Source: Clostridia bacterium
Lineage (GTDB): Bacteria; Bacillota; Clostridia; Christensenellales; Borkfalkiaceae
Assembly (NCBI GenBank): GCA_017620875.1
Contig: JAGAUH010000251.1
Coordinates: forward strand, 1 to 9,961
Length of the DNA stretch: 9,961 bases
Direction: 5' to 3'
Shown here: in pieces, positions 1 to 6,449 of the stretch
Layout of the letters: each line of letters opens with the position of its first letter
Numbering within the stretch: position 1 is the stretch's first letter
Translations under genes and position numbers: made by a program
The notes under the pieces: model-generated
What the model saw: only the letters and a program-made list of their open reading frames with translations
The model's database searches: none
What the model was told of the DNA's origin: nothing

Positions 1-249
1 ATTATATCACTAAAACGCCCGTTTGTAAATTGCTTTTTACCCGTAAACAATACTATTTTACAAAAAAATAATAAATTGAAACTAAATATTTTTTAACTTT
101 CGTTAAAAATTTACGATATTTTGTAAAAAAACAAGGGCAAATAAACAAAAGGTTCGGCTATGCGTGTCACTCTTAACCAAACCTTTTTGTTTTTTACCTT
201 TTTTATTTATGGCTTATTTTAAACCAATTATCGTGTAGAGCCTTAGTTA
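1..249. other. Non-coding left edge
   Basis: I see no gene here. Bases 1-140 are very AT-rich and carry a small A/T hairpin (TTTTTAAC at 90-97 with GTTAAAAA at 102-109). The only stronger structure is the inverted repeat at 143-192. No convincing promoter pair was found for a gene running off the left edge. Confidence 0.5.
143..192. terminator. Inverted repeat, possible bidirectional terminator after the cot-like genes
   Basis: The arms 147-157 (AAAAGGTTCGG) and 177-187 (CCAAACCTTTT) pair over 11 bp with one G-U, around a 19-base loop. The pairing extends outward to 143-146/189-192 if T188 is bulged. On the plus strand it is followed by T-rich sequence and could end a transcript entering from the left edge. 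On the minus strand it lies about 60 bases beyond the last CotF-like stop codon and could end the sporulation operon, although the T tract on that side is poor. The loop is long for an intrinsic terminator, so the call is tentative. Confidence 0.45.
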
Positions 250-516
250 TTAACAACTTTTACAAAATTGCTCTTTTGCCTCTAAAAGTTTTTCTTTAGT
301 GGCAGGCGTGGTTTCGTAAAAACCTTGTCTTTGCATTTCGCAAAAAATTAAATTTTGTCCGTCCGCCGCGTCGGTTAAGTTCTTTTTTATTAAACTTCTG
401 TTTGCCTCGCTACTCATTTCAGTTAGCGCGGTTGCATATATTTTTACTAAATTTTTTTCTACGGTTAGCATGTCCGTTAAACTTTCTTGACAAGTTAATC
501 CTTCCGATTTTTTCAT
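250..516 (-). CDS. CotF-like spore coat family protein (88 aa)
   Basis: This is a small, probably all-helical protein resembling the CotF/Coat_F family of ferritin-like spore coat proteins. The N-terminal helix (about residues 11-33, LTDMLTVEKNLVKIYATAL) resembles the family's 'TDLLNTEKYLTSSYNTAI' type opening. It is followed by a helix around 45-65 and a 'MQRQGFY' turn near 61-67, which resembles the family's 'MQ-RGWY-pP' segment. Cysteines are at 9, 59, 85 and 88, the last two forming a C-terminal CKSC that could support disulfide cross-linking (inference). The start is supported by an AAGGGGGG ribosome binding site. The gene lies 9 bases after the 61-aa gene and is the last in the spoIIR-sleB-ypeB transcription unit. 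A role in the coat or in the forespore is inferred from family and context, not shown directly. Confidence 0.72.
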   Translation of the reverse strand: MKKSEGLTCQESLTDMLTVEKNLVKIYATALTEMSSEANRSLIKKNLTDAADGQNLIFCEMQRQGFYETTPATKEKLLEAKEQFCKSC

Positions 517-525
517 ATTCCCCCC

Positions 526-711
526 TTAATTTAACTTAGAAGTTAATTTTTCTATTCTTGCTTGGTGTTTTTTAGCAATTTCATCCATAACCACGCAAAC
601 TTCTGCACAGTTACAATTTTTGCTATAAAATTCTGCTTTCGCCATTGCATTTTGCTCTAAACCAATTAATTCGGTTATAAACGCAAGTTCTTTTTCCGTT
701 AATTTTGCCAT
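526..711 (-). CDS. Small CotF-like helical protein (61 aa)
   Basis: This short two-helix protein (helices about 5-31 and 39-58) resembles a half of the Coat_F family. 'LTEKELAFI...LIGLEQNAMAKAEFYS' and 'EIAKKHQARIEKL' look like the hairpin 'EKEL...HE...K.....C....IAQKHQ.H...L' common in clostridial coat F proteins. A cysteine cluster (C33, C35, C39) sits in the turn between the helices, which suggests metal binding or disulfide bonding. The AAGGGGG ribosome binding site is well placed before the ATG. The gene starts 11 bases after the ypeB stop, so co-expression with sleB-ypeB is likely. It is too short for a family call from sequence alone to be certain. It could also be a partner subunit of the following 88-aa protein. 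Confidence 0.6.
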   Translation of the reverse strand: MAKLTEKELAFITELIGLEQNAMAKAEFYSKNCNCAEVCVVMDEIAKKHQARIEKLTSKLN

Positions 712-722
712 AATTTCCCCCT

Positions 723-2483
723 TTAAATTAATAATTCACCTTGTTCAGTATCTACTACCATAAAAATTTGTTCTTCCTTTCCGTTAGTTGCGTTTATATA
801 AACGAAATAATATCCGTCGTTATTTTCGCCACTAATTTCGTAAGTTAACACCTCTTTATCGTTTCCCTTTGGTATAAGCGCTAGTCTAACTTGTTCTACT
901 TGCAAATTTTCGCTAACCTTGTTTAAGGCTTGCTCCGCGCTAAGCGTTGCGTTAGCAATTTCTCTTTGGGTATGGTTTAAATAATAATTAGTTCCCTCTA
1001 ACCCAAAAACTATACCGCTCTTTTTGCAAATATTTAGTTTTACTAAGTCTGGATAAACCACTACTCCACCTTGAGTATACGCGTAGTTTATAGTAACCAT
1101 TTCGCCGTTGTCTTCTTTCCAAACGGCTTTCATATTGTCTAAATTTTGTTCACTTAAAAACTTTAATCCAATTTTTTCGCACTCACTCAAAGATATTAGT
1201 TCGTTTTGGCTGTCGCACTCTCTTTGATAATTAAAAGAAATTAGTTTTCCGCCAACCTTAGAAATTTCTGCGTAAAGGTCGTTGCCAAACTCGTCTTTAG
1301 CGTTAAGGTTATAACACTTAATTTGTCCGTTAAACTCCCCTACAACTTGGTGTTGGTTTAGTTTGTAACTAGCAAAAATACCTTTAAAAACTTTTTCCGC
1401 TTGACTTTCGGAAATCTCTTTTCCATTTAAGCCTTTAGCCTTTTTAGTATTTAACCCGTCGGAAAAAGGTCCGTCGTAAATTAGTTGCGGATAAACAACC
1501 GCTCTATCTTCTAGTTCTAAAAACACTTTGTCGCCAACGTTGTTTTGCTCGAAAATCTTTTCTATTTTAGCACCATTTTTTAATTCACTACTAATTTTAA
1601 TTAAACCTTCTTTTATGCTTTTATTGTATTCATATAGTCTATAAAGGTTATCTTTTTCTTCTAAAGTGATGTTAAGTCCGTCTATAAGTTTGTTATTAAG
1701 GTATTTAGCATAGTCCCCTATTTGATTTATTATTTTAGTCGTAGAGTGTTTACTGCTAGTAAGAAGTGGCAATCTTTGCAAGTTTTCTTCTGCAAGTAAA
1801 CTATCTTCCGTTACCTTAATTAAAAGTCTTTGTTGCTCCGCCTTAGAGTTACTAACAAAAAATTTAGATAGGTTAGTATCTATATTTTGGTTGTAAGTTG
1901 CAAACTCCTCGTAACATTGATAATACCCTTGCGAAACCATTGCTTGCGGAAAATCTTTTAAGCCACTATAAAAGTTGACCATTAAAAGCGTTGCAAGTAC
2001 TAAACTAGTTAAGCCTAACGATACAACCGCTGCAATCCAACCGCCAACTCCCTTTTCGCTACGGCGTTTTCTACGCGCTTCTCTCTTTTGTCTTTTGTCC
2101 GCCTTAGCCTTTGCCTTTTGCTCTAACTTTTGTTGTTTTATTTGAGTTTTTTGGGCTTCTTTTTCGGCTTTTAGTTTAAGTTTTTCCGCCTTAAACATTT
2201 CTATTTTTTCTTGCTTTAACGCTCTTTCTTCTTGTTGTTTTAACTCTTTTTGTTTAGCCTTTTCTTGCTTTAACTTTACTTTTTCTTGCTTTAAAAGTTG
2301 CTTTTGTTTTTTAGCGTTTTCCCTTTTCTTTTTTTGGGCAAGTTTGGCTTTTTTCTTGTCGTTTTTTTGCTCTTTTTTAGCCTTTGCAACCCTAACTCTG
2401 TTTTGTGCTTTTTCTTCTTCCGTCTTTGGTGGATTAGATAATTTTTCTACCTTTTCTTTTGCGCTATTTTGTTTTTCTTCCAT
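723..2483 (-). CDS. ypeB: Germination protein YpeB with a long charged N-terminal extension (586 aa)
   Basis: YpeB is an inner-spore-membrane protein needed, in Bacillus, for stable localisation of the cortex-lytic enzyme SleB and for holding it in check in dormant spores. From one transmembrane helix at about 148-170 onward the protein looks like an ordinary YpeB. It has a helical N-terminal domain (about 175-310), the signature-like YPQLIYDGPFSDG at 331-343, then PepSY-type repeats to the C terminus, including GYYFVYINATNGKEEQI at 557-573. What is unusual is residues 1-147: an extremely Lys/Glu/Gln-rich, coiled-coil-like segment ending in a basic RRKRR stretch before the membrane helix. Bacillus YpeB is about 450 aa and begins almost at its membrane helix. 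The ATG follows an AAGGGGG ribosome binding site, and the reading frame is open throughout the extension. The gene begins 12 bases after the sleB stop, the usual sleB-ypeB pairing. Confidence 0.9.
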   Translation of the reverse strand: MEEKQNSAKEKVEKLSNPPKTEEEKAQNRVRVAKAKKEQKNDKKKAKLAQKKKRENAKKQKQLLKQEKVKLKQEKAKQKELKQQEERALKQEKIEMFKAEKLKLKAEKEAQKTQIKQQKLEQKAKAKADKRQKREARRKRRSEKGVGGWIAAVVSLGLTSLVLATLLMVNFYSGLKDFPQAMVSQGYYQCYEEFATYNQNIDTNLSKFFVSNSKAEQQRLLIKVTEDSLLAEENLQRLPLLTSSKHSTTKIINQIGDYAKYLNNKLIDGLNITLEEKDNLYRLYEYNKSIKEGLIKISSELKNGAKIEKIFEQNNVGDKVFLELEDRAVVYPQLIYDGPFSDGLNTKKAKGLNGKEISESQAEKVFKGIFASYKLNQHQVVGEFNGQIKCYNLNAKDEFGNDLYAEISKVGGKLISFNYQRECDSQNELISLSECEKIGLKFLSEQNLDNMKAVWKEDNGEMVTINYAYTQGGVVVYPDLVKLNICKKSGIVFGLEGTNYYLNHTQREIANATLSAEQALNKVSENLQVEQVRLALIPKGNDKEVLTYEISGENNDGYYFVYINATNGKEEQIFMVVDTEQGELLI

Positions 2484-2495
2484 TTTTACTCCCCC

Positions 2496-3197
2496 TTATA
2501 TTGCAAACACGTGGTTGCCAATAGTAACTATCGTCGTTCTAGAAAAAATCCAACTACTCGTGGCGGTTTTAGGATTGTAATAATACAACGCTCCACCACT
2601 AGGATCCCAACCGTTTAACGCGTCTCTTGCGGCTTTTTTAGCAGTTTCGTTTGGGGTTAAATTTATTTGCCCATCCGCAACGGCTGTAAAAGCGTATGGT
2701 TGATACACTACACCCGAAATAGTGTTAGGAAAAGAACTGCTCTTTACCCTATTTAACACCACCGCGCCAACGGCAACTTGCCCCGTATAACTTTCTCCCC
2801 TAGCCTCGCCGTAAATTACTTTTGCTAGTAAATAAATATCGTTTTCCGAATAACTAGAGTTGCTAGCGGAACTAGTAGAAATACCTAACGCTCTTAAAGT
2901 GTTTTTACCTACTATTCCGTCTACTTTAAGTCCGTTTTTTCTTTGAAAATATTTAACGGCTTCTTTGGTTTGAGCGCCGAAAATACCATCTACTTTACCT
3001 TTATAATATCCCCAATTTTTAAGTTTTTGCTGTACCTTTTTAACTAAATCCCCTTTATTACCTTGCTTTATTACGCTAAAAGTGTAAACAGCTTGATTGG
3101 TTTCGGCATTAACCATTTTTACACCAAAAACCCCTAAAACTCCTAGGCAACAAACAACCGATAAACAAAGAGCAAAAACTCTAAAAGTCTTTTTCAT
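2496..3197 (-). CDS. sleB: Spore cortex-lytic enzyme SleB (233 aa)
   Basis: SleB is a lytic transglycosylase that degrades muramic-delta-lactam-containing cortex peptidoglycan at germination. It is made in the forespore and exported across the inner membrane. The sequence shows a signal peptide (residues 1-31, cleavage likely after VNA), a PG_binding_1 domain at about 44-105 (GDLVKKVQQKL, DGIFGAQTKEAV, FQ, DGIVGKNTLRAL), a Ser/Thr/Asn linker, and a Hydrolase_2 catalytic domain at about 120-233. The YGEARGE motif places the presumed catalytic glutamate at E131, and AVGAVVLNRV and YYNP follow. The length is slightly shorter than Bacillus SleB (about 305 aa before processing), mostly in the linker. 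An AGGAGG site overlaps the spoIIR stop codon, so translation is probably coupled to spoIIR. CwlJ-type enzymes lack the binding domain, which favours SleB. Confidence 0.93.
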   Translation of the reverse strand: MKKTFRVFALCLSVVCCLGVLGVFGVKMVNAETNQAVYTFSVIKQGNKGDLVKKVQQKLKNWGYYKGKVDGIFGAQTKEAVKYFQRKNGLKVDGIVGKNTLRALGISTSSASNSSYSENDIYLLAKVIYGEARGESYTGQVAVGAVVLNRVKSSSFPNTISGVVYQPYAFTAVADGQINLTPNETAKKAARDALNGWDPSGGALYYYNPKTATSSWIFSRTTIVTIGNHVFAI

Positions 3198-3205
3198 TTT
3201 TCCTC

Positions 3206-3724
3206 CTAATTTTTAAACTTGTTTATTATTTCAAGCAATTTAGAGCGATATTTTACAGGCGCGTTTTCTACAAAGCATAACGGCGGATAAACAACGCACC
3301 ACCAATTATCCCCTTCACCTTTTCCGAGTTCTACGATAATCGCGTCGTAATAGCCGGCATCTAAAGTTAAATCATCATAAATTCTCGTAGGAAAATACTC
3401 TTGCTTAATGCTAACCTTTGCCTTATAAGTAAAGCCTTTTGCCACCAAATACGCGTTACATATATTTTGTAAGGTACTTTTTTTGTCGTTTAATAAACTT
3501 ATAGCCCCACTTTTTGTGTTTACGTTTGCAATATACGGCGTTAAGTAGTCCACTATTTTATCTTTTAACTCATACTTAACGTTTTGGTCTACCGCTTGGT
3601 TAGAGTTTGCCCTAACGTGTATCCTTAAATACTCGGTTTTAGTTTTGCTAGTAAAGTTCGCCCCAACTGCTACCAACAAAATTATTATGCTTAATAAAAT
3701 AAAAGTTATGCTAAATTTTTTCAT
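3206..3724 (-). CDS. spoIIR: Stage II sporulation protein R, SpoIIR (172 aa)
   Basis: SpoIIR is made in the forespore under sigma-F and secreted into the intermembrane space. There it triggers SpoIIGA to process pro-sigma-E in the mother cell. The sequence has an N-terminal membrane or signal segment (about residues 4-23) and the family motifs YLRIHVRANSNQAVDQNVK (32-50) and NWWCVVYPPLCFV (140-152). I chose the ATG at 3724 (MKKFSITFI) over an in-frame ATG at 3790 for three reasons. It has a GGGGGA ribosome binding site 8 bases upstream. It puts the hydrophobic segment at the N terminus. The alternative start lies upstream of a sigma-F promoter that would exclude it. The gene is followed 8 bases later by sleB. 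Its upstream region holds an overlapping hairpin and promoter, described separately. Confidence 0.92.
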   Translation of the reverse strand: MKKFSITFILLSIIILLVAVGANFTSKTKTEYLRIHVRANSNQAVDQNVKYELKDKIVDYLTPYIANVNTKSGAISLLNDKKSTLQNICNAYLVAKGFTYKAKVSIKQEYFPTRIYDDLTLDAGYYDAIIVELGKGEGDNWWCVVYPPLCFVENAPVKYRSKLLEIINKFKN

Positions 3725-3779
3725 AAAAAAAATCCCCCAAGGTGTGATAATACAATTTTTACCACCTTGAGAGATTTTT
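3725..3779 (-). terminator. Hairpin with U tract between ispE and spoIIR, sequestering the spoIIR ribosome binding site
   Basis: On the minus strand, bases 3779-3763 (AAAAATCTCTCAAGGTG) pair with 3744-3728 (CACCTTGGGGGATTTTT). This gives a continuous 17-bp stem with two G-U pairs and an 18-base loop, and the T run continues to 3725. The GC-rich core plus the T tract has the form of an intrinsic terminator for transcripts arriving from ispE. The 3' arm contains GGGGGA (3738-3733), the only ribosome binding site for spoIIR. Any read-through ispE transcript would therefore carry a closed spoIIR start. The structure is read directly from the sequence; its regulatory effect is inferred. Confidence 0.75.
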
Positions 3780-3783
3780 ATAC
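3755..3783 (-). promoter_or_regulatory. Sigma-F (forespore) promoter of spoIIR
   Basis: A -35 GTATA (3783-3779) and a -10 GGTAAAAAT (3763-3755) are separated by 15 bases. They match the known sigma-F consensus (GYATA, about 15-16 bases, GGNNANNNT). spoIIR is a classical sigma-F gene, so the match is in the expected place. Transcription would begin near 3748, about 24 bases before the spoIIR ATG. The spacer is exactly the 5' arm of the hairpin at 3725-3779, so the resulting transcript lacks that arm and leaves the ribosome binding site free. SleB, YpeB and the cot-like genes are probably carried on the same transcript. Confidence 0.75.
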
Positions 3784-3792
3784 TTGTCATAT

Positions 3793-4611
3793 TTAGTTTT
3801 TTGTTAAATATACTTTTTTATTTTGTTTCTTTAAAATTTTGTATACTTTTTTTGCTTTAAAATAACTTTTAGTTACGCCGTAGCAACAAGATCCGCTACC
3901 CGTCATATTATATATATCAAAATATTTTGATAATATTTCTAAATTTTCTTTTACCGTTGGGTTTAATATTTCGGCAGGCTTTTTTAACGCGTTGTCTAGT
4001 TTTGGCAAATCTTGTTTTTCGCCTTGTAAATATTTTATTAGTTCGGCATTGTCGCTAACCACCCCCGAACCTATGCTATCCGCCAAAGCAAAACACTCTT
4101 TGGTATCTACCCCGTTTTCTTCGCATAAGAGTAAAAAATATAATTTTTTATTACTATTTATTTTTGTTACCTTTTCGCCCCTACCTTGCATTAGGTTGTA
4201 ACCACCGCTATATTGCACGGCACAATCAGAGCCGATTTGGTTTAATATTTTTAAAACTCTATCTTTATCGGTTATACCGTATAGTTTTTGCATACCTTTT
4301 ACTATGCCAACCGCATCCGCACTAGAACCGCCCAACCCCGCCTTTTGCGGAATAGCCTTTTTTATATACGCACTAACGGGTGGCACGCCAAACTCTTTTA
4401 CAAAATAAGATATGGCTTTATAAGAATTATCTTTTTCGGCTTCTATTTTAAATCTGCTATTATACTCTACCTTTATTTTGCTATCTTGCTTAAGATAAAT
4501 TTTGTCGCAAAGGTCAATTTCGGTAACCACGCTTTCTAAAACGTGATATCCGTTTTCTTGCCCTATTATATTTAAAGATAGGTTTAGTTTTGCTTTTGCA
4601 TTAATTTTCAT
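3793..4611 (-). CDS. ispE: 4-diphosphocytidyl-2-C-methyl-D-erythritol kinase IspE (272 aa)
   Basis: IspE phosphorylates CDP-methylerythritol at the 2-hydroxyl with ATP, the fourth step of the MEP isoprenoid pathway, in the cytoplasm. The GHMP-kinase fold is evident. AKAKLNLSLNI (5-15) carries the presumed catalytic Lys8, and PQKAGLGGSSADA (88-100) is the ATP-binding loop. The IGSDCAVQYSGG segment (126-137) carries the presumed catalytic Asp129. The C-terminal glycine motif MTGSGSCCYG is at 236-245. In most family members the third segment reads GADVPF; here the proline is replaced by alanine. The length is slightly below the usual 280-300. The gene begins 1 base after the sipL stop, within the same transcript, with an AAAGG ribosome binding site inside the end of sipL. 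Confidence 0.93.
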   Translation of the reverse strand: MKINAKAKLNLSLNIIGQENGYHVLESVVTEIDLCDKIYLKQDSKIKVEYNSRFKIEAEKDNSYKAISYFVKEFGVPPVSAYIKKAIPQKAGLGGSSADAVGIVKGMQKLYGITDKDRVLKILNQIGSDCAVQYSGGYNLMQGRGEKVTKINSNKKLYFLLLCEENGVDTKECFALADSIGSGVVSDNAELIKYLQGEKQDLPKLDNALKKPAEILNPTVKENLEILSKYFDIYNMTGSGSCCYGVTKSYFKAKKVYKILKKQNKKVYLTKN

Positions 4612-4612
4612 T

Positions 4613-6082
4613 TTACGCCTTTTTGTAAATTATTATTTTTTCTTGTCCGCTAAGCGGAAAAGCAATTTCGTTTTGTTCTAATATTTCTTGTTCGCTAGTT
4701 TTTAATGCTTTTGCAATATCCCAAATAGTATCGGATACTTGTGGACAATATATGCAAAACGCCGAATTATCTTTTGGTAGCTGGGCCCCTTCTTCCACGG
4801 CGGTAACGGCAAAAATTTCGCTATTAGTAAAGGTGTTGTAACTAACCAAAATTTCCCCTTCTAGTTCTATTTCGTCGCTTCTTATTTTTGCTAAAATATT
4901 TCTACAACCCACTTTTATATCTTCTACTAAGTTTTCTACCGCAAACTCTAATTCAAAAGGCATTTCTGCTAATTTTGAACATATTGCCCCACTATTTATA
5001 TCTTCAAAGGCAATATAGCAACTAGCCACGCCTTGCAAAATCACTTTATCTTTTTCTTGTTTATAAGTTACTGCATACACCCTTTCTTCTAGCGTGCAAA
5101 CTATTCTAGAATTGTCCGGCGGTATGCAAAAAGCCTTTCCGCCTATTTTTAATATGGTAGATTTTTGCTTGATAAAGTTTTTTAATCCTATCGTTTGCTT
5201 TGTTAAAGACAACTCTTTATCTAAACTAAACGTGTCGTCCACGTAAGAAATATTAACGGCTTTATACGCTTTTGCGTTTATTATTATTTCTATTTGCGTA
5301 GCAATATTAGTTTTTCCGTTTTCTTCTTCTACGGTAACTTTTAAGTTTACGTTATTAACTTTTACCCTTGCACAAGATAAATCGTTTATGCTAACGCTAC
5401 TTTCTTCTAGTTCTAACCTAAACGGAATTACTCTCGTTTCTTTTATTATATCACTTTTTTCTTGATTAGGCAATAATGCAAGGCTTAGTACTATTTCTCC
5501 GTCGCAAATAATACAACCTAGCCCACATTGGCAAGAAATAATTTGCGCGTTTGCCCCGCTGTATAAAACGTTTTTTAAAGGTCTACTAATTTCTAGTTCG
5601 TCGTCTATGGTAAATAGGTTTTCCGCCACGCCTTTAATCTCTGTAAAAGGGGCTTCTTTTAGCCTTGTTTGTAGGTTTTGCCTTTCCCCTAATAAACTAT
5701 CAAGTTTTATATTATTCACCTTTATTTCGGCGTTTACAACGCCTTGTAAAGATAGTTTTTCTCCACGCCTAGCGCCAACGCTTTCTACGGCTAGTTCTAA
5801 AGATATTTTAGCACCTTCTTCTAGGTCTAACTTGTAAAAATCCGTTAGTTCTATGCCAAACTCTTTTCTTCTTATTTCCCCTTCTAAAAGGTATACCACG
5901 TTAAAAATAATTTTGGCTTTATAATTAACGCCGTCGGACTCGACAAAATATTCTAGGTTACTCGCCCTTGCCCCTAAAGATAAAATATCCCCTAACTTAC
6001 AGGCAAGTTCCGTAACGCATTCTACGTTGTTTGCCTTTTTATACGTTTTTTGTTGTTCCGTTTTTAAACTATAATCGCTCAT
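4613..6082 (-). CDS. sipL: SipL-like spore morphogenesis protein, DUF3794/SPOCS domains plus LysM (489 aa)
   Basis: In Clostridioides difficile, SipL is the mother-cell protein that binds SpoIVA and attaches the coat to the forespore, the functional counterpart of Bacillus SpoVID. Here three repeated beta-rich SPOCS-type modules can be seen at about 30-125, 160-270 and 300-415, each with a 'V.....A.I...V.YL' or 'C.I..DGEI' type strand pattern. A C-terminal LysM follows at about 443-487 (YCPQVSDTIWDIAKALKTS, then the QNEI region). There is no signal peptide or membrane helix, as expected for a cytosolic coat morphogen. The length is close to SipL (about 520 aa). The ATG has a GGAG site 6 bases upstream. 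The gene is first in a tight pair with ispE. No clear sigma-E promoter was found upstream. Confidence 0.85.
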   Translation of the reverse strand: MSDYSLKTEQQKTYKKANNVECVTELACKLGDILSLGARASNLEYFVESDGVNYKAKIIFNVVYLLEGEIRRKEFGIELTDFYKLDLEEGAKISLELAVESVGARRGEKLSLQGVVNAEIKVNNIKLDSLLGERQNLQTRLKEAPFTEIKGVAENLFTIDDELEISRPLKNVLYSGANAQIISCQCGLGCIICDGEIVLSLALLPNQEKSDIIKETRVIPFRLELEESSVSINDLSCARVKVNNVNLKVTVEEENGKTNIATQIEIIINAKAYKAVNISYVDDTFSLDKELSLTKQTIGLKNFIKQKSTILKIGGKAFCIPPDNSRIVCTLEERVYAVTYKQEKDKVILQGVASCYIAFEDINSGAICSKLAEMPFELEFAVENLVEDIKVGCRNILAKIRSDEIELEGEILVSYNTFTNSEIFAVTAVEEGAQLPKDNSAFCIYCPQVSDTIWDIAKALKTSEQEILEQNEIAFPLSGQEKIIIYKKA

Positions 6083-6245
6083 TTACCGCTCCTTTTTTTG
6101 CTTTTACGTTACATATTTATTATTTATAACATAAAAATAGACTAGTAAACCAAAAAAAATTTTAAAAGTTTTTGACAAAAAAACAAGTAAAATATATTTA
6201 AAAATAAAAAAGGTAAAATTTTTAAAAAATTTCTATAAAAAACAG

Positions 6246-6274
6246 TTTACAAAACGGTTTAATACTATTATACT
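6246..6274 (+). promoter_or_regulatory. Sigma-A promoter of the acidic zinc-ribbon gene
   Basis: TTTACA (6246-6251) and TATACT (6269-6274) are separated by 17 bases, each differing from consensus at one position. Transcription would start near 6281, giving a leader of about 170 bases before the ATG at 6450. The leader contains a weak A/T hairpin with a T run and the 9-base inverted repeat at 6351-6382. Confidence 0.68.
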
Positions 6275-6350
6275 CTAATAGACTTATAAAAAGGTGGGGA
6301 GTTTAGTTTTTTAATTTATTAAACTTTTTACGATATATTTAAAAAACTTT

Positions 6351-6382
6351 TACAAAACACTTGCAAAACTATTTGTTTTGTA
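6351..6382. repeat. Perfect 9-base inverted repeat upstream of the zinc-ribbon gene
   Basis: TACAAAACA (6351-6359) is the exact reverse complement of TGTTTTGTA (6374-6382), with a 14-base spacer containing TTGCAA. It could be a dyad operator over the second promoter or a hairpin in the longer leader transcript. The flanking sequence is very AT-rich, so chance is possible. Confidence 0.55.
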
Positions 6383-6389
6383 CTAAACT
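6361..6389 (+). promoter_or_regulatory. Possible second sigma-A promoter
   Basis: TTGCAA (6361-6366) and TAAACT (6384-6389) are 17 bases apart, a moderate match. The -35 box and most of the spacer are enclosed by the inverted repeat at 6351-6382, as an operator would be. It would give a leader of about 50 bases. Confidence 0.35.
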
Positions 6390-6449
6390 ATTAAAACGAC
6401 AGTATGCTTATAAGGTTTACTTTAGATTTTACCCTTAAGGAGAATTTTT

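Larger units (their letters stand above)
6083..6449. other. Divergent intergenic region between sipL and the zinc-ribbon gene
   Basis: This 367-base non-coding stretch serves sipL to the left and the acidic zinc-ribbon gene to the right. The sipL side holds an AAAGGAG ribosome binding site (6089-6095) but no strong promoter: a TTTACT plus TAAATA pair and a loose sigma-E-like pair are both weak. The right side holds one good sigma-A promoter (6246-6274) and one weaker one (6361-6389), a 9-base inverted repeat, an A/T hairpin (6300-6307 with 6318-6325) followed by four Ts, and an AAGGAG site at 6437-6442. Confidence 0.6.

Noticed and set aside
2344..2580. Plus-strand open frame opposite the ypeB N-terminal region
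   Set aside because: It is antisense to the Lys/Glu-rich repeat of ypeB, whose complement is rich in Phe/Ser/Leu codons and poor in stops. It has no ribosome binding site and no family resemblance.
3725..3790. In-frame upstream start for spoIIR at 3790 giving 22 extra residues
   Set aside because: It has no ribosome binding site, puts polar residues before the signal-like helix, and lies upstream of the sigma-F promoter, so the expected transcript would not include it.
6083..6180. Sigma-E promoter for sipL
   Set aside because: Only loose matches (a GTCTATT-like -35 and an AAATATGT-like -10) were found, which is not enough to annotate in such AT-rich sequence.
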